Shown: positions 16,895 through 24,450 of the stretch, in pieces
How the letters are laid out: every line of letters begins with the position of its first letter
How positions within the stretch are numbered: position 1 is the first letter of the stretch
From: DSYU01 sp964437595
GTDB taxonomy: Bacteria > Chloroflexota > Anaerolineae > Anaerolineales > Anaerolineaceae
DNA length: 64,000 nt
Direction of reading: 5' to 3'
Assembly: GCA_964437595.1 (NCBI GenBank)
Contig: CAYTHO010000011.1
Location: forward strand, 27,255 to 91,254
Position numbers and translations under genes: made by a program
The notes under the pieces: model-generated
What the model was told of the DNA's origin: nothing
The model's database searches: none
The model's input: the letters and a program-made list of their open reading frames with translations, nothing else

Positions 16895-18580
16895 ATGTCT
16901 TCGCAATTTATTGTTGAGTGTTTGGATTGTGGACACCAGGCTCCCTATTTTGCCGGCACTTCCGACTGCCCGCGCTGCGGAAGCGTGTGGAGGGAGGCCA
17001 GGTACGATTATGCCTCTATTGGACAGACCTTACTGCCCCTGCTGACAGGTCGTCCGTTTGATCTGTGGCGCTACCACGAGCTCTTACCAGTGCGCAGCCC
17101 GAATCCGAATATTGCCATGGGCGAAGGCGGAACGCCGTTAATCCGGGCGACCAACCTGGGAATGATGCTGGGATGTCCGAACATTTACGTCAAGGATGAG
17201 CGACAGGGCCCTACGCATTCATTCAAAGACCGGCAGGCAGCCGTTACGATTGCATCGCTCAAGGAAGCTGGTATCGCTGAATTTGTGATTGCTTCAACTG
17301 GCAATGTAGCCATATCATACTCGGCCTATGCAGCCAGAGCCAGCATCAAGTTATACGCTTTCCTTACCAGCCTGGTGCCATCCTCAAAAATGCGCGAGGT
17401 AGCTATATACGGCACGCAAGTGATCAAAATTACCGGCTCATACGACCAGGCCAAGCAGGTAGCTGCGCGGTTTGCCAACCAGAAGGGCATCCCGCTTGAT
17501 TTGGGCGCCCGGTCAATTTCCTGCATTGAGGCGATGAAAACGATTGCTTTTGAAATTGCCGAGCAGCTTACCATGATGAACGGCCCGGATAAGCCGACTA
17601 CTGGCGAGCCAACGCCCCTGCGCACGCCTGACTGGTACCTCCAGTCAGTAAGCGGCGGAATGGGCCCTTTAGGCGTGCTGAAAGGGTTTGACGAACTGAA
17701 CAAACTGGGGTGGACAAGATCGATCCCCAAAATTGCTCCCATCCAGGCCGAAGGCTGCGCACCGATGGTACACGCCTGGAAGCAGGGGAAGGAGACGGCC
17801 ACGCCAGTTCAATCTCCGCATACCCTCATCGCTACCCTGGCAACCGGCGACCCAGGACGCACATATACTCTGCTGCGGCAAAAAATGCTCGCTGCCTCTG
17901 GCGGTGTTTTTGAAAGCGTCACGGATGAGGAAGCCTACCGGGCCATGCATTTTCTGGCCAAAATGGAGGGGTTGTCGGTTGAGCCGGCAGCGGCGGTAGC
18001 CTTCGCCGGCCTGGTCAAGCTCGTCCGCGCAGGGGTCATCAAGCCCAGCGAAACGGTTGTAGTGAACTGCACCGGGCACACCATGCCGGTGGAACACAGC
18101 ATTCTGGGCGAAGGCTGGTCGCAAGATATTGTTCTGACGAAAACGGCGACCATGGAAGAGGCTGTGGAAGAAGGCTTGCTGGCTGCTTTAAATAAAGTTG
18201 CGATTGATCGCTACCCCCGCATCGCGATTGTAGATGACAACGATGATGTCCGCCGCCTGGTCCGGCGCATTTTACAATCTCAGGGGGATTACAAACTGTT
18301 TGAGGCTACCAATGGGCGAGAAGCGATTGAAGTAGCCATCAAAGAACATCCCAACCTTATGATCCTCGATCTAATGATGCCGGAAATGGATGGGTTCTCC
18401 GTTTTGGAACAGTTACATTCCAACCCAGACACAGCCGATATTCCTGTGATCGTAGTGACGGCAAAAGAGCTTACCAACGCGGAAAAGGCTCGCCTGCAAG
18501 GGCACATACAAAAACTGATGCAAAAAGGTGATTTTATGAGCGATGAGTTCTCGGACGAGGTTCGGGCACTGCTGCGCTAA
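16895..18580 (+). CDS. Threonine-synthase-like PLP enzyme fused to a response-regulator receiver domain
   Basis: Residues 1-430 are a fold-type-II PLP enzyme of the threonine synthase family. They include an N-terminal zinc ribbon (Cys9, Cys12, Cys25, Cys28), the Schiff-base lysine Lys111 in THSFKDRQA, a phosphate-binding STGNVAIS loop, a Gly-rich SGGMGPLG loop and NCTGHTMP near the end of the fold. Residues about 440-560 are a complete CheY-like receiver: Asp447/Asp448, phospho-acceptor Asp492 in ILDLMMPEMDG, Thr522 and Lys544. The frame is continuous, with no stop or frameshift at the junction. The gene follows the hybrid kinase by 34 nt on the same strand. AGGAG is 15 nt before the ATG, which is unusually far. 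Normal threonine synthases convert O-phosphohomoserine to threonine; whether this copy is biosynthetic or a phospho-controlled or sensory derivative cannot be told from sequence. Confidence 0.9.
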   Translation: MSSQFIVECLDCGHQAPYFAGTSDCPRCGSVWREARYDYASIGQTLLPLLTGRPFDLWRYHELLPVRSPNPNIAMGEGGTPLIRATNLGMMLGCPNIYVKDERQGPTHSFKDRQAAVTIASLKEAGIAEFVIASTGNVAISYSAYAARASIKLYAFLTSLVPSSKMREVAIYGTQVIKITGSYDQAKQVAARFANQKGIPLDLGARSISCIEAMKTIAFEIAEQLTMMNGPDKPTTGEPTPLRTPDWYLQSVSGGMGPLGVLKGFDELNKLGWTRSIPKIAPIQAEGCAPMVHAWKQGKETATPVQSPHTLIATLATGDPGRTYTLLRQKMLAASGGVFESVTDEEAYRAMHFLAKMEGLSVEPAAAVAFAGLVKLVRAGVIKPSETVVVNCTGHTMPVEHSILGEGWSQDIVLTKTATMEEAVEEGLLAALNKVAIDRYPRIAIVDDNDDVRRLVRRILQSQGDYKLFEATNGREAIEVAIKEHPNLMILDLMMPEMDGFSVLEQLHSNPDTADIPVIVVTAKELTNAEKARLQGHIQKLMQKGDFMSDEFSDEVRALLR

Positions 18581-18597
18581 GCGGGTTTGTCTCAAAA

Positions 18598-18655
18598 GAA
18601 GGGCCCAGCCCGGTAAGCCCGGGTGTCGAAGGCTCTATATCGCGCCGGGCCCTTC
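18598..18655 (+). terminator. Putative terminator at the end of the signalling operon
   Basis: Arms GAAGGGCCC at 18598-18606 and GGGCCCTTC at 18647-18655 pair perfectly over 9 bp. The 40-nt intervening stretch contains a further self-complementary CCCGG/CCGGG core. The element starts 18 nt after the stop of the PLP-receiver gene. The U-tract is poor (TTCCTGTT), so this is a weaker candidate than the other terminators in the window. A small CCTGTT/AACAGG hairpin follows directly. Confidence 0.5.
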
Positions 18656-18738
18656 CTGTTGGGTGAACAGGTCAAAGGCTTTTGGGACAGACGTTAATAA
18701 CTAAATTATGGGGATAGAACGAAGGCGGTGTAGCGGTA

Positions 18739-19683
18739 ATGGGACAAGAAGGTAGGAAAAAAGGGATTTCTGCCGCACTTTCATCCGCTGTTTTCCTGGG
18801 AATTGTTCCCATCTTTGGAAAAATGGCGCTGGATTCCGGCTTTTCGCCATATGCGGTTGTTGCCGTGAGGACGACAATTGCTGCCTTATTGATGCTGACT
18901 TTAATTCTTATCAATATGCGCCAATTTATGTATATCTACCCGGTAGGTTTGGTAGGGTGCTTATTGGCAGGCTTTGTCAACGGGCTGGGCTCTATCCTCT
19001 ACTATACCGCCCTGAGCCGCCTGGATGCCGGCATTGGCCACATGTTGTATTCGTTCTACCCGCTCTTCGTAGCGTTGTGGCTGCTGCTCGACCGCCAGTC
19101 GATTACCCGGCTGACTATTCTCCGCCTCGTCATCACCATACCGGCAGTGATTTTACTGGTCATGCCGGGAGATAAAGTGGTTGACCTGCCCGGCGCGCTG
19201 ATGATGTTAGGTTCAGCCATTCTTTACGCGCTGCACATGATCATCAATCAGCGCATCCTTTATGAGGCCCCGGCCCAGACCGTTACGCTGTATACGCTTT
19301 TGGCCATGGCCGCCACGGTAGACATCGCTTTCCTGATTACCAGGCCAGGCCTTCCCATGTTTACCCAGGTCTGGTGGCCTGTCCTTGCGATGGGCTTAAT
19401 CACGTTCTTCTCGCGGCTGACCCTCTTCATGGGCATTAAGCATCTCGGCACGCTACAAACAGCCCTGCTGGGGTTAGCAGAGCTTCTTGTGACCATTGTC
19501 CTGGCGCAGATCTGGCTGGGAGAGAAATTAGCGTTCTCACAGTGGGCAGGCACCGTTTTGTTGATGCTCAGCCTGTTCCTGGTAGGCTTCGATAAAATTA
19601 CCCCTCAGAAGCGCAGCACCAAAGGCCTGTTAGCCTGGCTCAACCCCCCAAAGATACGGCCAGGCGATCTTCCCTGGAGCTGA
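18739..19683 (+). CDS. EamA-family (DMT superfamily) transporter
   Basis: The 314-residue protein has about ten hydrophobic segments in two homologous halves, the 5+5 layout of EamA drug/metabolite transporters. Typical features are the first helix with SAVFLGIVPIFGKMALDSG, and ALYALHMIINQRILY-like sequence at the start of the second half (here SAILYALHMIINQRI). The substrate cannot be predicted; relatives export amino acids, nucleosides or other small metabolites. It stands alone between the signalling operon and a convergent two-component pair. The ATG is preceded by a GGCGGTG stretch that is only a modest ribosome site. Confidence 0.88.
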   Translation: MGQEGRKKGISAALSSAVFLGIVPIFGKMALDSGFSPYAVVAVRTTIAALLMLTLILINMRQFMYIYPVGLVGCLLAGFVNGLGSILYYTALSRLDAGIGHMLYSFYPLFVALWLLLDRQSITRLTILRLVITIPAVILLVMPGDKVVDLPGALMMLGSAILYALHMIINQRILYEAPAQTVTLYTLLAMAATVDIAFLITRPGLPMFTQVWWPVLAMGLITFFSRLTLFMGIKHLGTLQTALLGLAELLVTIVLAQIWLGEKLAFSQWAGTVLLMLSLFLVGFDKITPQKRSTKGLLAWLNPPKIRPGDLPWS

Positions 19684-19708
19684 TAGGAAAAAGGATTTTT
19701 AGCGATGT

Positions 19709-19731
19709 AACAGCGCCCACCCGGCGCTGTT
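19709..19731. terminator. Bidirectional terminator between convergent genes
   Basis: AACAGCGCC at 19709-19717 pairs with GGCGCTGTT at 19723-19731, a 9-bp GC-rich stem with a 5-nt loop. T-rich sequence follows on the + strand (TTTATT), with a shorter A/T flank on the other side. It separates the EamA gene (+) from the response regulator (-), whose stop codon overlaps the right arm. Confidence 0.7.
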
Positions 19732-20447
19732 TATTCAATTTCCAGTACGTACCCGGCGCCGCGAACGTTTTTTATCCGGTCATCCCAATTGGGCACCGTT
19801 GACAATTTTTGGCGCAGCCGGCTGACCACCGGTCGCAAAATTTTTGCCGCTTCCTCAGAATCGATCCGGTAGCCCTGGATCAGAAAAACCAGTTCAGAGT
19901 GCGCCACCATTTCGTTCTTCCGTTCGAACAAGATCTTCAGCAGCCGCGCTTCGGTTGGCGTAAGAGAAAGGCTGCCGCGGTCCCATGAAATCTGGCGCTT
20001 ATCCCAGGATATGAGCACCCCGCCCAACATCGTATCCACCTTATTCCGTACTGCCTTTGGGGCGGATGGTTCGCCATTCTGCAGTCGTTTCTTGTTCAAC
20101 GCATTTTCGATGCTTTCCAGCACTTGCTCGGGTGAAACGGGTTTTAACAAATAATCGTGTACCCGGTACCGGATGGCCTGGATGGCGGTATCAATCGTAC
20201 CATACGCGGTTAAGACAATGACAGAAAGGCCTGGCAGTTTGTCCACTACCGAGCGCAGAACATCCATGCCGCTCATCCCGGCCATTTTTAGGTCAAGCAC
20301 CATAACGTCAAAAGGCTCGCAGCGCAGCGCTTCGACAGCCGCTTCTCCACTGCTCACCGACTGAATCTCGTATCCTTCCAGTCGAAGAATTTCCGCAAGC
20401 GTCATGCGTGCAATTTCTTCATCATCAACGATTAGTATTTTTGCCAT
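19731..20447 (-). CDS. DNA-binding response regulator (receiver plus winged helix)
   Basis: The 238-residue protein has an N-terminal receiver (Asp8/Asp9, phospho-acceptor Asp52 in LDLKMAGMSG, Thr80, Lys102) and a C-terminal OmpR/PhoB-type winged-helix domain (LTPTEARLLKILFERKNE ... RGAGYVLEIE). A short Lys/Asn/Pro linker joins them. I chose the ATG at 20447, which has AAGGTG just upstream; an in-frame TTG at 20459 would add four residues. The gene overlaps the 3' end of the upstream kinase gene by 23 nt, so kinase and regulator are a co-translated pair. Targets are unknown. Confidence 0.92.
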   Translation of the reverse strand: MAKILIVDDEEIARMTLAEILRLEGYEIQSVSSGEAAVEALRCEPFDVMVLDLKMAGMSGMDVLRSVVDKLPGLSVIVLTAYGTIDTAIQAIRYRVHDYLLKPVSPEQVLESIENALNKKRLQNGEPSAPKAVRNKVDTMLGGVLISWDKRQISWDRGSLSLTPTEARLLKILFERKNEMVAHSELVFLIQGYRIDSEEAAKILRPVVSRLRQKLSTVPNWDDRIKNVRGAGYVLEIE

Positions 20448-22068
20448 TCTCACCTTCAAAAACTACGGGCAACATGATTTCAAAGCAAGCCCCTCGCCCA
20501 TAACGTCCGGGTATCACAGTTAATTTTCCCTGGTGTCTTTCAATGATATCATAACTGACTGCCAGGCCAAGCCCTGTGCCATGTTCTTTTGTACTGACAA
20601 ATGGCTCAAATATTCGCTCGCGCATTTTTTCTGGCACGCCCGGACCTGAATCCTCTATCAGCAGCCGCACCTTATGAGCCTCATAGCAGCTATCGATCCA
20701 TATTTGCGATACAGCCTCTCCTTCTTTTTTATTCTCTTCCATCGCATCCATGGCATTGATGAGCAGGTTAAAAATTACTTGCTGGATTTGGTCTGGGACA
20801 ATAAATAATGGTACCCGCTCTCCGGAATTTTTTAATGCAACGCTGACTTTGAGCTGGCGCAGCTGCGGGTCTAATAATGCCAGCACCTGATCAAGGATCT
20901 GTTGTAAATCGACTCTCTGCTTGTCAACGCCACCGGGCCGGTAGTAGTCCAGCATGCGGCGCACAGTCACCACCAACCGCTCAAGTTCCGCATCGGTCAT
21001 CTTCAAATAATGGAAATGCTGTTCTGTATCTACCCCTTTACGGGTAGCCAGGTGCAGGCAGTTGCGCACAGCTTGCAATGGGTTGTTGATTTCATGGGCC
21101 AAAGAAGCCATCAAGCGGCCTACGGCTGCCATCTTCTCCGCCTGAATAAGCGCTCGCTGTGAATCTTCCACCTGGCGAACATAATCCTTCAGCTCCGAGT
21201 ACAGGCGGGCATTTTCGATCGCAACGGCAGCCTGACGGGCCAGAATCACGAACATCTCCAGGTCTGCTTCAGTAAACCATGCCCCCCCTTTTTCGCGGCT
21301 GGCGAAAAAGACAAACTGGCTGTTGTTCCTGCGAACAGGAGCTACTAAAAATGTTTCCCAACCAACCGCACGCAGCAAATCCTGGTCTTCTTCGCGGTAT
21401 CCAGGGCCACTGACACAAACAATAGAGGGTAGATCATGGGCAATGGAAGTTTCGACGAGTTTCTGCAGAAGCGCCGAGTCCACCTTCGCCTGTAGGCCTT
21501 CCGTCATTCGCAGTAACTCAAGAATGCCAAAATCTGCTTTAAAGCGATAGATCCCGGCGCAGCCTGCCTGAAAGAGACCAGTGACCGTGTTTAGAATTAA
21601 CCTTTCCAAGGGCTGTGGAGAGGTTTCGGCTAGCAACCGTTCGGTTACATCAAACAGCGGGCGAAGCGCCTGGAGACGCGCTGCGTCTCGCTTCTGCCGG
21701 CTTTCTGCCAGAACGCGCTGAACTGCCTGGAGCAGTTCTGCGGAGTTCTCAAAAGGTTTTAGGATCAACCCATCCACCCCTCGGTGGAGCGCCTGAATTG
21801 CGTAATCGATGCTGCCATACCCCGTCATGATCAGTACGGGCAATTCCGGTTGATATTGTTTTGCCTGGCTGATCAGTTCAAAACCATCCATGATGGGCAT
21901 GCGAATATCCGAAAGGAGCAGATCGACCTTTTGCCGTTCCAATATTTTTAAAGCATCAAACGGGTCCATTACCGTGAAGACACGGTAAGATGCTCGCTCA
22001 AGCAAGCGCTGGCAAAGACGAATGATCGTCCGATCATCATCTACAATTAGAATCGTAGCTTCCGTCAT
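20425..22068 (-). CDS. Receiver-GAF-histidine kinase
   Basis: Counting from ATG 22068 (547 residues): receiver 1-120 with phospho-acceptor Asp54 and Lys104, GAF-like domain about 140-290, coiled coil, HisKA with His325 in MASLAHEINNPLQAVRN, and an HATPase domain with the N-box near 434-438, DSGPGVP and GTGLGLAVSYD. An N-terminal receiver with no C-terminal one is typical of kinases that are themselves targets of another kinase, so this protein could sit downstream in a phosphorelay. No membrane segment is present. An in-frame ATG at 22095 would add nine residues with a poorer ribosome site. The response regulator gene follows with an overlap. Which input kinase phosphorylates Asp54 is unknown; the hybrid kinase at 11605 is a possible but unproven candidate. 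Confidence 0.92.
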   Translation of the reverse strand: MTEATILIVDDDRTIIRLCQRLLERASYRVFTVMDPFDALKILERQKVDLLLSDIRMPIMDGFELISQAKQYQPELPVLIMTGYGSIDYAIQALHRGVDGLILKPFENSAELLQAVQRVLAESRQKRDAARLQALRPLFDVTERLLAETSPQPLERLILNTVTGLFQAGCAGIYRFKADFGILELLRMTEGLQAKVDSALLQKLVETSIAHDLPSIVCVSGPGYREEDQDLLRAVGWETFLVAPVRRNNSQFVFFASREKGGAWFTEADLEMFVILARQAAVAIENARLYSELKDYVRQVEDSQRALIQAEKMAAVGRLMASLAHEINNPLQAVRNCLHLATRKGVDTEQHFHYLKMTDAELERLVVTVRRMLDYYRPGGVDKQRVDLQQILDQVLALLDPQLRQLKVSVALKNSGERVPLFIVPDQIQQVIFNLLINAMDAMEENKKEGEAVSQIWIDSCYEAHKVRLLIEDSGPGVPEKMRERIFEPFVSTKEHGTGLGLAVSYDIIERHQGKLTVIPGRYGRGACFEIMLPVVFEGENGKNTNR

Positions 22069-22400
22069 TACCTTAATACCTCGTTTGACTGCCATCCGTT
22101 CGGCTTAATGAAACGGAATTAATCCTTTTACAAGTATTTTCTACGGTATTTCAAAAGACATGCAGCCCCAAAGGCCAGGGGAAATATGTGTTATTCACCC
22201 ACTACTACTAAACGTATTATCTCCTAAAATGTTATGTTTCTGCAATAGTCGGGGAGCGTTCTATCAATTATGTTAGTTTCCAGGCGCAAAACACTTGTTT
22301 TTCGACCCTACATCGTATATTCTTATCCTATTGAATCTTGAGCTGACGCCGTGAAAACTTGCCCCAGGGATCCTTACAAAATCCAAAACCAAAGAAACAA
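22069..22400 (-). other. Intergenic region upstream of the receiver-GAF kinase
   Basis: These 332 nt lie between the kinase gene and the tRNA terminator and hold no convincing ORF. They are AT-rich. On the - strand a TTGAAA / 18 nt / TAAAAG pair occurs near 22160-22130 and a TTGCAG ... GATAAT pair near 22245-22215; either could be the promoter for the kinase gene, but both are weak matches. Nothing else was recognised. Confidence 0.35.
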
Positions 22401-22422
22401 AAAGCCGCTGAAAAGCGGCTTT
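22401..22422 (-). terminator. Rho-independent terminator of tRNA-Leu
   Basis: AAAGCCGCT at 22401-22409 and AGCGGCTTT at 22414-22422 form a 9-bp stem with a GAAA tetraloop (TTTC on the - strand). On the - strand a T-rich run follows directly (TTTTTGTTTC). It starts 3 nt beyond the tRNA discriminator base. Confidence 0.88.
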
Positions 22423-22425
22423 GAG

Positions 22426-22507
22426 TGCGCTGGGGGGGACTTGAACCCCCACGGCTCTCGCCACATGGCCCTCAACCATGCCTGTCTGCCAATTCCAGCA
22501 CCAGCGC
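22426..22507 (-). tRNA. tRNA-Leu (anticodon GAG)
   Basis: Read on the - strand, 82 nt fold as a class II tRNA. The acceptor stem GCGCTGG pairs with CCAGCGC and the discriminator is A. The D arm contains GGAATTGGCAGAC, typical of leucine tRNAs. The anticodon stem is CATGG/CCATG with loop TTGAGGG, giving anticodon GAG. A long variable arm (GGCGAGAGCC) and a T arm with GGTTCAAGTCC follow. The CCA end is not encoded (CTC follows the discriminator). It should read CUU/CUC codons. Confidence 0.95.
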
Positions 22508-22520
22508 AAGGGGTAAGTGA

Positions 22521-22548
22521 ATTATAATCTGCTCTGTTCTATTGTCAA
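22521..22548 (-). promoter_or_regulatory. Consensus sigma-70-type promoter for tRNA-Leu
   Basis: On the - strand a perfect TTGACA (22543-22548) is separated by 16 nt from a perfect TATAAT (22521-22526). The tRNA 5' end lies 13 nt downstream of the -10 box. It is the best promoter match I found in the window. Because ATTATAAT is self-overlapping, a TATAAT is also present on the + strand towards plsX, but without a good -35 box. Confidence 0.88.
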
Positions 22549-22584
22549 GTCTAATATTAACCACATAATCCGTAAGGAGAATTT

Positions 22585-23607
22585 ATGACGATCATCCTGG
22601 ATGCAATGGGAAGCGACCAGTACCCGGAGCCAGAAATACAGGCCGCTTTGAGCGCTGCTGAATTGTTCAACGAAGAGATCATCCTGGTAGGCAAAGAGGA
22701 TCTCTTGCGGCCTAAGCTAGACGCATTAAACACAAAGAAACTGCCTATCACGATCGAGCACGCATCGGATGTGCTTGAGATGGGCGATAAGGCCGTGGCT
22801 GATTCCAACAAGAAACGGAATAACTCGATGGCTGTAGGTATGAAGCTACTGAAAAGCAGCCGGGCGCAGGCATTTGTTTCGGCTGGAAACACTGGCGGGG
22901 TGTATTTCAATGCCATGCGTACGTTGGGCCGGATAAAAGGCGTGCAGCGCGCCGCACTGACCGCCCTCTTCCCTACCCGGACGGGCTTCTGCGTGGTCCT
23001 GGATATCGGCGCAAACGCTGAATGCCGCCCAGATTTCCTGCTGCAGTTTGGTTTGATGGGTAGCATTTATGCCGAGAAGATGCTGAAGATCCAAAAGCCG
23101 CGGGTAGGTATCCTCTCCAATGGCGAAGAGGCTGGCAAGGGGAACCAGCTGGTGAAGGAGGCGTATCCCCTGCTGTCCAACGCCGATCTGAATTTTATCG
23201 GCAATGTGGAAGGTAAAGAGTTGTTCGGCGGCGATGTGGATGTGGTCGTTACGGATGGCTTCACGGGGAACGTGATGTTAAAATCGGTTGAAGCCGCCAC
23301 CAAGCTGATGGTCGATTTTCTACGCGCGGAGTTAAAATCAACGCTGTTGACCAAGCTGGGAGCGGCGCTGGCGATGCCGGCCCTCAAGCGATTGAGGAAA
23401 AAGATGGATCCCGAAGAAGTGGGCGCGGCCCCTCTGCTGGGGATCGATGGACTGGTATTTGTAGGCCACGGGCGCTCCAATGCGCAGGCATTGGTCAGCG
23501 CCATCCGCGTAGCACGAGAAGCCGCAAACCTCCACCTGCTGGAGGAAATGCGCGACAGCATTCAAAAACACCAGGCACTGTTTGAAGCAGTTCCGCCAGC
23601 GCAATAA
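22585..23607 (+). CDS. plsX: Phosphate acyltransferase PlsX
   Basis: PlsX makes acyl-phosphate from acyl-ACP for phosphatidic acid synthesis, acting at the cytoplasmic membrane with PlsY. The 340-residue protein starts with the family hallmark IILDAMGSDQYPEPE and contains SAGNTGG, DIGANAECRPDFL, LLSNGEEAGKGNQL-like and VTDGFTGNVMLKS motifs. Length is normal. AAGGAG at 22574-22579 is 5 nt from the ATG. It is divergent from the tRNA. The usual fatty-acid neighbours (fabD, fabH, acpP) are absent; the next gene is an unrelated membrane protein. Confidence 0.96.
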   Translation: MTIILDAMGSDQYPEPEIQAALSAAELFNEEIILVGKEDLLRPKLDALNTKKLPITIEHASDVLEMGDKAVADSNKKRNNSMAVGMKLLKSSRAQAFVSAGNTGGVYFNAMRTLGRIKGVQRAALTALFPTRTGFCVVLDIGANAECRPDFLLQFGLMGSIYAEKMLKIQKPRVGILSNGEEAGKGNQLVKEAYPLLSNADLNFIGNVEGKELFGGDVDVVVTDGFTGNVMLKSVEAATKLMVDFLRAELKSTLLTKLGAALAMPALKRLRKKMDPEEVGAAPLLGIDGLVFVGHGRSNAQALVSAIRVAREAANLHLLEEMRDSIQKHQALFEAVPPAQ

Positions 23608-23630
23608 AAACCAGATAGGAATAGGCATTC

Positions 23631-24332
23631 ATGAAAATCGTATCGAACCCAAAGAAAATCCAGCGCAACTACAAAATCGGCCTCTACCTGTCCCTGGGCA
23701 GCCTGGCCTTCTTGATCGGCGCCGTTATCCTCACCTTCCAGGGCATGAACCGCCCGGATATGACCCTCTATTCATTTATCGCCATGGTCGTTGGCCTGAT
23801 TCTGTCACAGATTGGAGTGTACTTTGCCAACCGATGGGGGAAATCTCCACGGATCGACGAGCGTATTGCCCAGGGGTTAAAAGGCCTCGATGAGCGGTAC
23901 ACGTTATACCAGTATTCCACCCCTGTGCCGCACCTGCTGGTTGGCCCGGCGGGGATCTGGGTGATTACTCCACAGTATCAATCTGGCAGCATCACCTACG
24001 AGAATAACCGCTACCGCCAGCAGGGCGTGGGCTTTTTTGGCCGGGTAGTGGGCCAGGAAGGATTGGGGCGCCCGGATCTGGAGGCCAGCTCGTACCAGGA
24101 AGATTTTGTGAAGTTTTTAAAGAAATCCCTACCAGAAGACAACCAGCCCAATGTGCGCTCGCTGATTGTCTTTACCAGCCCCAAGGCCACCGTTCAGGCG
24201 CAGGATGCCCCTGTTGCCACCCTGCACGTTGAAAAGATCAAAGATTTTATCCGCCGAAAGGCAAAGGAAGAACCGGCCAATATGCAGGCGGTGCGCCAGG
24301 TGCAGGATCTTTTGCCAAAAGAAGATATCTAA
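23631..24332 (+). CDS. Membrane-anchored NERD-like protein
   Basis: The 233-residue protein has two N-terminal hydrophobic helices (about 17-37 and 45-67), then a soluble domain of about 150 residues. That part resembles NERD (nuclease-related) domains: LLVGPAGIWVITP fits the early beta-hairpin of the family, and RSLIVFTSP fits the later strand. The catalytic Asp/Glu/Lys pattern of nucleases is not clearly present, so enzymatic activity is doubtful. It lies 23 nt after plsX on the same strand and is probably co-transcribed with it. The role is unknown. Confidence 0.7.
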   Translation: MKIVSNPKKIQRNYKIGLYLSLGSLAFLIGAVILTFQGMNRPDMTLYSFIAMVVGLILSQIGVYFANRWGKSPRIDERIAQGLKGLDERYTLYQYSTPVPHLLVGPAGIWVITPQYQSGSITYENNRYRQQGVGFFGRVVGQEGLGRPDLEASSYQEDFVKFLKKSLPEDNQPNVRSLIVFTSPKATVQAQDAPVATLHVEKIKDFIRRKAKEEPANMQAVRQVQDLLPKEDI

Positions 24333-24408
24333 ACAAATCGTAAGGTGAGATCACCATCATTGCCGCCCGATGTCAATGCGGGCTCCATGATGCGATTTGT
24401 TTTGGCAA
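24312..24408 (+). other. Structured 3' region downstream of the NERD-like gene
   Basis: AAACAAATCG at 24331-24340 pairs over 10 bp with CGATTTGTTT at 24393-24402, starting within the stop codon of the NERD-like gene. Inside are a GGTGA/TCACC mini-hairpin (24343-24354) and a nested hairpin of CATCAT (24355-24360) with ATGATG (24387-24392), enclosing GCCCG/CGGGC. An alternative outer helix, TTGCCAAAA (24312-24320) with TTTTGGCAA (24400-24408), would extend into the coding region. It is followed directly by the bidirectional terminator. It may be a stabilising 3' UTR or a small RNA; no family was recognised. Confidence 0.45.
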
Positions 24409-24448
24409 GAATCAAAAATGAGCGCCTGGGCGCTCATTTTTGATTCTT
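24407..24448. terminator. Bidirectional terminator between the NERD-like gene and rluB
   Basis: A perfect inverted repeat: 24407-24426 (AAGAATCAAAAATGAGCGCC) and its exact complement at 24429-24448, with only TG between. The GC-rich centre flanked by A5 and T5 runs works as an intrinsic terminator in both directions. It ends 2 nt before the rluB stop codon. Confidence 0.9.
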
Positions 24449-24450
24449 GG

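Noticed and set aside
16895..18580. Two separate genes (threonine synthase and a single-domain response regulator) joined by sequencing error
   Set aside because: The frame is continuous through the junction, with no stop codon, no ribosome site and no start codon at a sensible place before the receiver; reads would be needed to exclude it fully.
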